Assembly (NCBI GenBank): GCA_902495265.1
Contig: CABUWR010000089.1
Location: 1 to 5,987 of the forward strand
Reading direction: 5' to 3'
DNA from: an uncultured Collinsella sp.
GTDB taxonomy: Bacteria; Actinomycetota; Coriobacteriia; Coriobacteriales; Coriobacteriaceae
DNA length: 5,987 bases
Under the pieces are notes generated by a model that saw nothing but the letters and a program-made list of their open reading frames with translations, made no database searches and was not told where the DNA came from. Both the position numbers and the translations under genes were made by a program. Positions 1 to 4,258 of the stretch are shown piece after piece; the stretch's first letter is position 1; the number at the start of each line of letters is the position of its first letter.

Positions 1-729
1 CCCTGCATCGTGGATGCGACGGCAAACTTGAAGGTCGCGGCACGTCGCATCGCATTTGGTAAATGGCTCAACGTGGGCCAGACCTGTGTAGCGCTCGACT
101 ATCTGCTGGTCGATACGCGCGTGCACGATGAGCTGTTGGGCCTCATCAAGGAGGAGGTCCGCCGCATGTTTGGCGAGCATCCGCTCGACAACGAGGACTA
201 CGGTCATATTGTCAATGCCAAGCATTTTGCGCGCGTACGCGGGCTGATCGACCCCGATAAGGTTGTGCTGGGAGGCACGGCGCGCGAGTCGTCGCTCAAG
301 ATTGAGCCGACGATCCTTGACGGCGTGACCCCCGATGACGCCGTGATGCAGGAGGAGATTTTCGGCCCTATCTTGCCGGTGCTGACGTTTGAGAGTCTAG
401 ACGAGGCCGAGACGTTTATTACGGATCGTCCGACGCCGCTGGCCCTGTATATCTTTAGCCAGGATCGTGCGGTTCAGCAGCGCTTTGTGCGCTACGTGCC
501 CTTTGGCGGCGGCTGCGTCAACGATACGATCATGCATTTGGCTACGAGCCATATGGGCTTTGGCGGCATGGGTGCGAGCGGTATGGGGCAGTACCATGGA
601 CGAGAGAGCTTCGATACGTTTAGCCACAAGAAGAGCATCGTGAACAAGGCAACCTGGCTGGACGTGCCGTTTCGGTATGCGCCCTACGCAAGCTGGAAGC
701 ATAAATTCGTGCGCATGTTTGTGCGTTAG
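1..729 (+). CDS. Aldehyde dehydrogenase, class III type (3' part only)
   Basis: NAD(P)-dependent oxidation of an aldehyde to the carboxylic acid. The reading frame is open from base 1, so the gene starts left of the window; about 242 C-terminal residues of a family usually near 450-490 residues are present. The catalytic cysteine lies in the GQTC motif (codon at 85-87). The conserved QEEIFGP motif is near visible residues 117-123. The class III C-terminal signature follows: GGGCVNDTIMHLATSHMGFG, then GASGMG, YHG and FDTFSHKKSI. The end (LDVPFRYAPY, then a basic tail finishing KFVRMFVR) resembles fatty-aldehyde and coniferyl-aldehyde dehydrogenases of this class, whose tail can touch the membrane. 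One small oddity: after the catalytic Cys the sequence reads VALDY, where the family mostly has APDY. Substrate cannot be told from the sequence. A long hairpin begins one base after the stop codon. Confidence 0.93.
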   Translation, partial: PCIVDATANLKVAARRIAFGKWLNVGQTCVALDYLLVDTRVHDELLGLIKEEVRRMFGEHPLDNEDYGHIVNAKHFARVRGLIDPDKVVLGGTARESSLKIEPTILDGVTPDDAVMQEEIFGPILPVLTFESLDEAETFITDRPTPLALYIFSQDRAVQQRFVRYVPFGGGCVNDTIMHLATSHMGFGGMGASGMGQYHGRESFDTFSHKKSIVNKATWLDVPFRYAPYASWKHKFVRMFVR

Positions 730-730
730 G

Positions 731-774
731 AAATGACAGGTAATACGAACAAGTGTTCCTATTACCTGTCATTT
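731..774 (+). terminator. Long AT-rich hairpin just after the aldehyde dehydrogenase stop
   Basis: A perfect 15-bp inverted repeat (arms 731-745 and 760-774, starting AAATGACAGG) encloses a C-C mismatch, a further 4-bp stem (GAAC/GTTC) and an AAGT loop. It starts two bases past the stop codon at 727-729, so it probably ends or protects the aldehyde dehydrogenase mRNA. There is no clear T-run after it and the stem is AT-rich, unlike the two GC-rich hairpins later in this window. Processing, mRNA protection or a protein-binding operator for the following small gene are therefore real alternatives to intrinsic termination. Confidence 0.5.
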
Positions 775-811
775 ACGTTAGACTACTGCTATGGGGTGCG
801 GATGGGCCAAC

Positions 812-826
812 TCCCTTTAGAAGGGA
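812..826 (+). promoter_or_regulatory. Hairpin sequestering the Shine-Dalgarno of the small peptide gene
   Basis: TCCCTT (812-817) and AAGGGA (821-826) form a perfect 6-bp stem with a 3-nt TAG loop. The right arm is the only Shine-Dalgarno of the ATG at 833, at a spacing of 6 nt. In RNA this would hide the ribosome binding site, as is known for many type I toxin mRNAs. The sequence shows the hairpin directly; the regulatory role is inferred. Confidence 0.6.
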
Positions 827-832
827 ATTGGT

Positions 833-916
833 ATGAACGTAAGCGATGTTATTTCGTTACTGGCGTTGTTAATCGCGGCTATCGAACTCGGCCTGTTTAT
901 CGGCCGAATGAAATAG
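833..916 (+). CDS. 27-residue hydrophobic peptide, putative holin-like (type I) toxin
   Basis: A very short ORF with a good AAGGGA ribosome binding site 6 nt before its ATG. The peptide has a polar start (MNVSD), one hydrophobic helix at about residues 6-23 (VISLLALLIAAIELGLFI) and a short basic end (GRMK). A single Glu at residue 18 sits inside the helix. This is the build of short membrane toxins of Gram-positive type I toxin-antitoxin systems (TxpA, BsrG, Fst and the 'putative holin-like toxin' group), which damage the membrane when overproduced. Leu codons 9 and 13 are TTA, which does not occur in the neighbouring HIRAN gene, so the locus may be acquired. No strong promoter is visible; TAGACT at 779-784 with a poor TTCCTA at 756-761 is the best candidate. 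The surrounding RNA-level features support a real gene more than the peptide alone does. Family assignment is by overall pattern, not by a diagnostic motif. Confidence 0.66.
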   Translation: MNVSDVISLLALLIAAIELGLFIGRMK

Positions 917-941
917 CCGCCCCCGCGTAAGCGAAGGCGGC
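916..941. terminator. GNRA-capped hairpin overlapping the peptide stop codon
   Basis: GCCGCC (916-921) pairs with GGCGGC (936-941). Inside is a CGC/GCG stem closed by a GTAA tetraloop (927-930, GNRA type), separated by a CC/AA internal loop. The hairpin begins at the last base of the TAG stop (914-916). Read on the minus strand it is followed by TATTTCATTC, which could act as a weak terminator for an antisense RNA. On the plus strand no T-run follows. It may instead be a structured contact site between mRNA and antisense RNA. Confidence 0.42.
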
Positions 942-973
942 CACTTCTCACGATGAAAACGTGTATCGGAGTT

Positions 974-998
974 GGCAAGACCCGCTGCCACGGGTGCC
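974..998 (+). terminator. Hairpin in the peptide mRNA trailer, possible 3' end
   Basis: ACCCG (980-984) pairs with CGGGT (991-995) around a CTGCCA loop, extended by GGC (974-976) with GCC (996-998) across an AAG bulge. A pyrimidine-rich stretch, TACCCCTATCTTATC, follows. An alternative stem TGGCA (973-977) with TGCCA (986-990) is mutually exclusive with it, as is the long-range pairing that uses 968-976, so the region could switch folds. It is a weak intrinsic terminator at best. Confidence 0.32.
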
Positions 999-1010
999 AT
1001 CCGTACCCCT

Positions 1011-1039
1011 ATCTTATCTGCAAGCGTTCTGTCTCGCAA
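1011..1039 (-). promoter_or_regulatory. Candidate minus-strand promoter for an antisense RNA
   Basis: Read on the minus strand, TTGCGA (1039-1034) and TAAGAT (1016-1011) stand 17 nt apart. They match 4 of 6 bases each of the -35 and -10 consensus, with ideal spacing. Transcription would start near 1004 and run leftward into the 3' part of the 27-residue peptide gene. The motif match is seen; activity is inferred from position and type I system architecture. Confidence 0.4.
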
Positions 1040-1151
1040 GCGTTGCGGCAACTGGGTGAAAGGCGCGAGCGGGTGAATTCGTGTCCGCACGGGCCCGTAA
1101 ACTTCTCGGTAAGGTTAAGCGCCGGTTTATCCGGCCGTTAGAGGAGTTGCC

Positions 1152-1478
1152 ATGTACGAGCCTTCACGTGTTCTTCTGTCGTTTCATATCGCAGGATTTC
1201 AATATGCCGACGGCGCTTTGGTCCTAGGCGATCTTAAAGCGGGCGATAAACTGACGCTGTGCGCCGAGCGCGATAATCCCCATGACCCTGAGGCGGTTGC
1301 GATCTACTACGGCAACACCAAGCTTGGCTATGTCCCGGGAAACGAGGTCGGCCCGCTGTCCTTGATGATGTATTACGGCCACGAGGACGTATTTGAGGCC
1401 CGCGCGCAGCAGGTCGCTCCCGAGCGCAGCCCGTGGCATCAGGTGCGCGTTGGCCTCTACGTGGTGGATGCCCGCTAG
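1152..1478 (+). CDS. Stand-alone HIRAN-domain protein
   Basis: A 108-residue protein that is essentially one HIRAN domain. This domain is known from the N terminus of Rad5/HLTF-type helicases, where it binds 3' single-stranded DNA ends at stalled forks; small bacterial stand-alone forms have no settled role. Visible marks are the opening strand FHIAGFQYADG (about residues 11-21), LKAGDKLTLCAERDNPHDPE (28-47), where the RDNPHDPEAVAI stretch is the most typical part, and KLGYVPGNE (57-65). The C-terminal part ends in a final strand, VRVGLYVVD. The start is fixed by GAGGAG at 1141-1146, 5 nt before the ATG. No cysteine clusters or membrane segments are present. It is followed after 18 nt by the 59-residue gene, so the two are probably cotranscribed. 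I see no convincing promoter in 1040-1140, although a 10-base palindrome (1089-1098) and a small hairpin (1121-1135) lie there. Confidence 0.85.
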   Translation: MYEPSRVLLSFHIAGFQYADGALVLGDLKAGDKLTLCAERDNPHDPEAVAIYYGNTKLGYVPGNEVGPLSLMMYYGHEDVFEARAQQVAPERSPWHQVRVGLYVVDAR

Positions 1479-1496
1479 TCGGCAATGGAGGCGGCC

Positions 1497-1676
1497 ATGT
1501 TTGATGACGACGACCAGTTCGATCTGACAGACGATCCGTTTGAGTGGGATCTGCTACTCGACGACGATGAGTTGGAGCAGGATCGTAAGAAACGGCAGGA
1601 CAAGAAAACTCAGAGTGACGCTTCGAAAAAGCAAGACAAACGCCGCCGCGGACTGTTCGGCGGGCTCTTTGGATAA
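1497..1676 (+). CDS. 59-residue hypothetical protein, acidic front half and basic tail
   Basis: I do not recognise a named family. The start at 1497 is preferred over an in-frame ATG at 1485, because GGAGG at 1487-1491 lies 5 nt before 1497 and overlaps the 1485 codon. Residues 1-29 hold 15 Asp/Glu and no basic residue, with scattered Phe, Trp and Leu (for example DDPFEWDLLLDDDELEQD). Residues 30-51 hold 12 Lys/Arg against 3 Asp. The last eight residues are the repeat GLFGGLFG. There is no signal peptide or membrane span; the opposed charges suggest a disordered or self-masking protein. It sits 18 nt after the HIRAN gene in the same direction, so it is likely translated from the same mRNA and may partner the HIRAN protein. 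The good ribosome binding site and conserved-looking operon spacing argue that it is real; function is unknown. Confidence 0.7.
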   Translation: MFDDDDQFDLTDDPFEWDLLLDDDELEQDRKKRQDKKTQSDASKKQDKRRRGLFGGLFG

Positions 1677-1696
1677 CCGCCGCATCGCTGCGTCTG

Positions 1697-1702
1697 TATA
1701 CT
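1697..1702 (+). promoter_or_regulatory. Candidate -10 box for the phosphoesterase gene
   Basis: TATACT (5 of 6 to TATAAT), immediately preceded by TG, lies in the 66-nt gap before the phosphoesterase start at 1743. No good -35 is found 16-18 nt upstream (the 17-nt position reads TAACCG), so it would depend on the -10 region or on an activator. Predicted start is near 1709. Confidence 0.33.
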
Positions 1703-1742
1703 TAGCACGTGTTAGACGCGTTGCGAAATGAGGACACAGACG

Positions 1743-2288
1743 ATGATGTGGTTTACCGCCGACTTGCACCTGGGCGATACGAATATCTTGCACGACATGG
1801 ACCGGCCGTTTGGCTCGGTCGAGGAGATGAACCGCAAGGTCATCGATGCCATCAATGAGTGCGTGGCTGCGGACGACCGCCTCTATATCCTGGGAGACTT
1901 TACGTATCGCTTGCCCATGGCGGAGGCGGTGCGCCTGCGCGAGCGTATCGAATGCAAGAATGTGACGCTCATCCGCGGTAACCATGACGGCGACTGGGAA
2001 GATTCCGACGTACCGCAGATTTGGGAAGACGTGCGCGATTACCTGGAGATTGCTCCCGGCTATGCCAAGGGCCATCGTCTGGTTATGAGCCACTACCCCA
2101 TGCTCAGCTGGAATGGCAAGGCGCGTGGTGCCATCATGCTGCACGGACATATCCACAGCAGGGGAGACCGCACCAACGCACGCAACCGCGATCGCGAGCG
2201 CCCTATCTTTCGCTACGATGTCGGTCTCGATGCCAACGAGTACAAGCCCGTAAGCCGGGATCAAATCCTGGGCTTCTTTGGACTGTAA
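1743..2288 (+). CDS. Calcineurin-like metallophosphoesterase
   Basis: A 181-residue cytoplasmic metal-dependent phosphoesterase. All active-site blocks of the superfamily are visible: DLH at residues 7-9 (motif I), GD at 51-52 (motif II, ILGDF), GNHD at 79-82 (motif III), SHYP with His117 (motif IV) and HGHIH at 134-138 (motif V). These bind a two-metal centre, usually Mn or Fe. The early RPFGSVEEMN stretch is typical of the small COG4186-like subgroup, whose physiological substrate is not established. The start at 1743 is chosen because GAGGA at 1730-1734 lies 8 nt upstream. An in-frame ATG at 1728 would overlap that site and add five residues before the usual MxxFTAD opening. The gene has its own possible -10 box and ends just before two tandem hairpins, so it is probably monocistronic. 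No truncation or missing catalytic residue is seen. Confidence 0.92.
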   Translation: MMWFTADLHLGDTNILHDMDRPFGSVEEMNRKVIDAINECVAADDRLYILGDFTYRLPMAEAVRLRERIECKNVTLIRGNHDGDWEDSDVPQIWEDVRDYLEIAPGYAKGHRLVMSHYPMLSWNGKARGAIMLHGHIHSRGDRTNARNRDRERPIFRYDVGLDANEYKPVSRDQILGFFGL

Positions 2289-2293
2289 TGCTC

Positions 2294-2332
2294 GAACCAC
2301 CGCAAAGGGGACAGGCACCTTTGTGGTGGTTC
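2294..2332. repeat. REP-like hairpin with GGGGACAGGCACCTTT core
   Basis: Two 15-nt arms (2294-2308 and 2318-2332, outer ends GAACCACC and GGTGGTTC) pair throughout with one G-T wobble. The loop is the 9-nt GGACAGGCA. The core AAAGGGGACAGGCACCTTT resembles the AAAGGTGCCTGTCCCC/TGACCCC intergenic repeats linked to REP-associated tyrosine transposases and, from memory, common in Coriobacteriia. Only one copy is in this window, so its repeated nature cannot be shown here. It may add a second hairpin to the 3' end of the phosphoesterase mRNA. Confidence 0.5.
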
Positions 2333-2333
2333 T

Positions 2334-2368
2334 GGCGCCGTTGCCATTATGGCGGCGGCGCCTTTTTT
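2334..2368 (+). terminator. Intrinsic terminator of the phosphoesterase gene
   Basis: GGCGCCGTTGCC (2334-2345) pairs with GGCGGCGGCGCC (2351-2362) through 12 bp, including two G-T wobbles, around an ATTAT loop. Six T follow directly (2363-2368). This is a classical rho-independent terminator, 45 nt after the stop codon and clear of the next gene's ribosome binding site. Confidence 0.88.
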
Positions 2369-2426
2369 GTCCGCGTGGCGCGGTAGAGTGTAGGCGGTTG
2401 AAATTTGCGTCCATCGAGGAGCTGCT

Positions 2427-4184
2427 ATGAACGAGATCAAGTGCCCGCATTGCGGCGAAGTCTTTAAGGTCGATGCGTCCGGCTATGCGGATATCGTCAA
2501 GCAAGTACGCGATGCCGAGTTTTCGCGCGACCTGGATGAGCGTGTGAAGGCAGTCCAGCGCGAGGGCGAGCAGGCGCTGGAGCTTGAGCGCTCGCGTTCG
2601 TCGGCTGCCTTGCAAGAGGCAGAGTCTCAGCGCAACGCTCAGCTTGTCGAGCAGAAGAACGCTGCAGCTCAGGAGCTGGCACAAGAGGTTGCCAAGCGCG
2701 ATGCCGAGCTTGCCGAGCTGCGCGCCAAGCTCGAGGGTGCTGCCACAGAGCGCGAGAGTGCAAGCCAGCGCGCGGCGGTTGAGGCCCGTGCGGATGCGCA
2801 GAAGGAAAACGCAGAGCTCCAGCGTGAGATTGACAACCTGCGCGCGCAGCTGGGACGCAAGGATGACGAAGCCAAACTTGCCGAGGCGGCGGCGCGCAAT
2901 GCTGCTCAAAACGATCTGTCCGCCCGCGACGCTCAGATTGCTGAGCTACAGGCAAAGCTCTCCGCTGCGGACAAGGCCCAGGAGATGGCGCTTGCCGCTG
3001 CCACGGCAGAGTCGCAGCGTGAGCTCGATGCCGCTCGCAGCGAGGCCGAGCGCGCGCTTGCTGACTATCGCGCGAAGGTACAAGAGAAGTTTTCCGCCGC
3101 AAAGGCTCAGTCCGAGCAAGAGGCCGAGGGCCTGCGTGCCCAGCTGCGCGAACAGGAGCTGACGGCCAAAATGAACCTATCGGAGGCGGTCGCCGCGGCG
3201 GAGCGTGAGCGCGATGAGGCACGTGCCAAGCTCGCGAGCGAGCTGGCGGTGCGCGATTCTCGCGAGGAACAGGTCAAGGTGGCACACGAGCTCGAGCTCG
3301 CGCAGGCCAAGCGCGCGAGCGATGACCTGATTCGCTACAAGGACGAAGAGATTGAGCGCCTTAAGGATATGAAGGTCCGCCTGTCCACCAAGATGGTGGG
3401 CGAGTCACTCGAGCAGCACTGCGAGACCGAGTTTAACCGTCTGCGCATGACGGCGTTTCCTAACGCGTACTTCGAGAAGGATAACGATGCGTCCGAGGGT
3501 GCCAAGGGCGACTTTATCTTCCGTGAGTGCGACGCGAGCGGCAACGAGGTCATTTCGATTATGTTCGAGATGAAAAACGAGAACGACGAGACTGCGACCA
3601 AGCACAAGAACGAGGACTTCTTTAAGAAGCTCGACCACGATCGTCGCCAGAAGGGCTGTGAGTATGCAGTGCTCTGCACGCTGCTCGAGCCCGAGAGCGA
3701 GCTTTACAATGCCGGCATCGTGGACGTGAGCTATCGCTACGAGAAGATGTACGTGATCCGCCCGCAGTTCTTTATTCCCATGATTACGCTTCTTCGCAAC
3801 GCTGCCATGGGTTCGCTGCGCTATAAGCAGGAGCTGGCGGAGTACAAACAGCAGAATATCGACGTCACAAACTTCGAAGCCAAGATGGAAAAGTTCAAGA
3901 ATGATTTCGGTCGCAACTACGAGATCGCGAGCCGCAAGTTCCAAACGGCGATCGATGAGATCGACAAGACGATTAGCCATCTGCAAAAGACCAAGGAGGC
4001 GCTCCTGTCGTCCGAGAACAACCTACGCTTGGCAAACAAGAAGGCCGACGACCTCACGATCCGCAAACTCACCTGGGGGAACAAAACCATGAAGGCGGCC
4101 TTCGACGAGGCGCGTGAGGTGGCGGCGGACACGGTTGATGAGCCCACCGATGCCGATTCGTATGAGATCGAGGATGCCGAGTAG
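2427..4184 (+). CDS. DUF2130 protein: Cys knuckle, long coiled coil, PD-(D/E)XK-like core
   Basis: A 585-residue soluble protein. It opens with a CPHCGE knuckle (Cys6, Cys9), a half zinc-ribbon with no obvious second Cys pair nearby, then [18 protein letters not shown], the usual N terminus of this family. Residues about 30-315 are an Ala/Glu/Arg/Lys/Gln-rich coiled coil. The conserved DUF2130 block starts at [19 protein letters not shown] (322 on). It contains KGDFIF (Asp362), then FEMKNE (Glu381, Lys383), then [20 protein letters not shown] and [13 protein letters not shown]. The D-x18-E-x-K spacing after a helix with Glu fits a PD-(D/E)XK nuclease fold, and the coiled coil plus nuclease layout recalls RmuC; catalysis is inferred, not known. 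A second coiled coil leads to KLTWGNKTM (547 on) and an acidic tail. The start is set by GAGGAG at 2416-2421, 5 nt upstream. The gene is alone between two terminators. Confidence 0.88.
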   Translation: MNEIKCPHCGEVFKVDASGYADIVKQVRDAEFSRDLDERVKAVQREGEQALELERSRSSAALQEAESQRNAQLVEQKNAAAQELAQEVAKRDAELAELRAKLEGAATERESASQRAAVEARADAQKENAELQREIDNLRAQLGRKDDEAKLAEAAARNAAQNDLSARDAQIAELQAKLSAADKAQEMALAAATAESQRELDAARSEAERALADYRAKVQEKFSAAKAQSEQEAEGLRAQLREQELTAKMNLSEAVAAAERERDEARAKLASELAVRDSREEQVKVAHELELAQAKRASDDLIRYKDEEIERLKDMKVRLSTKMVGESLEQHCETEFNRLRMTAFPNAYFEKDNDASEGAKGDFIFRECDASGNEVISIMFEMKNENDETATKHKNEDFFKKLDHDRRQKGCEYAVLCTLLEPESELYNAGIVDVSYRYEKMYVIRPQFFIPMITLLRNAAMGSLRYKQELAEYKQQNIDVTNFEAKMEKFKNDFGRNYEIASRKFQTAIDEIDKTISHLQKTKEALLSSENNLRLANKKADDLTIRKLTWGNKTMKAAFDEAREVAADTVDEPTDADSYEIEDAE

Positions 4185-4203
4185 GGGATAGCGTATCGCA
4201 CAA

Positions 4204-4241
4204 AAGCGGGGCCGCTGGCGATGTTGCCAGCGGCCCCGCTT
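4204..4241. terminator. 16-bp GC-rich hairpin shared by two convergent genes
   Basis: A perfect 16-bp stem (4204-4219 with 4226-4241) encloses a GATGTT loop, 19 nt after the DUF2130 stop and 17 nt beyond the end of the minus-strand helicase gene. On the minus strand the stem runs into TTTTG, a usable T-run. On the plus strand the tail is TTCGTTCC, weaker. It most likely serves as a bidirectional terminator. Confidence 0.82.
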
Positions 4242-4258
4242 CGTTCCATTGCGCCCGG

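Larger units (their letters stand above)
806..976 (+). repeat. 9-nt inverted repeat linking the 5' leader and 3' trailer of the peptide mRNA
   Basis: GCCAACTCC at 806-814 is exactly complementary to GGAGTTGGC at 968-976, one copy on each side of the 833-916 ORF. In an mRNA spanning both, the ends could pair and close the coding region in a loop. The 5' copy overlaps the left arm of the Shine-Dalgarno hairpin (812-814), so the two pairings would compete or be coupled. Long-range 5'-3' pairing of this kind is known in type I toxin mRNAs such as hok and fst. Confidence 0.5.
908..1004 (-). ncRNA. Putative antisense antitoxin RNA, about 100 nt
   Basis: Proposed transcript from the minus-strand promoter at 1039-1011, starting near 1004 and ending after the hairpin at 941-916 in TATTTCATTC. 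It would be fully complementary to the 3' end of the peptide mRNA, and it would carry a copy of the leader sequence GCCAACTCC (complement of 968-976). Convergent toxin and antitoxin RNAs overlapping at the 3' end are the arrangement of txpA/RatA, bsrG/SR4 and fst/RNAII. Both ends are estimates; no RNA evidence is available here. Confidence 0.36.

Noticed and set aside
733..930. 65-codon plus-strand ORF over the small peptide region
   Set aside because: It starts inside the 15-bp inverted repeat with no ribosome binding site, and its sequence has no protein-like character. The out-of-frame 27-codon ORF at 833 has the proper ribosome binding site.
1040..1110. Possible tRNA or tRNA fragment as an attachment site next to the toxin-like locus
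   Set aside because: No T-arm GTTCRANYC sequence or cloverleaf pairing was found on either strand.
1121..1135. GCCGG-TTTAT-CCGGC hairpin before the HIRAN gene
   Set aside because: Only 5 bp with no T-run after it; too weak to call a terminator or attenuator.
953..1141. 62-codon plus-strand ORF with several Cys (CHGCHPYPY)
   Set aside because: It has no ribosome binding site and covers the hairpins and promoter-like boxes of the trailer region. The Cys pair looked like a zinc site but nothing else supports coding.
1554..2909. 451-codon minus-strand ORF across three plus-strand genes and two hairpins
   Set aside because: It is antisense to the 59-residue gene, the phosphoesterase and the start of DUF2130, and it runs through an intrinsic terminator. 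Its composition is that of a shadow frame, with no domain recognised.
2500..3370. Apparent repeats of GAGCTC and GCCGAGCTG-like words
   Set aside because: These reflect repeated Ala-Glu-Leu codons of the DUF2130 coiled coil, not a DNA repeat or CRISPR array.
3405..3986. 193-codon minus-strand ORF within the DUF2130 gene
   Set aside because: It is antisense to the most conserved part of the DUF2130 domain, with no start signal and no domain of its own.
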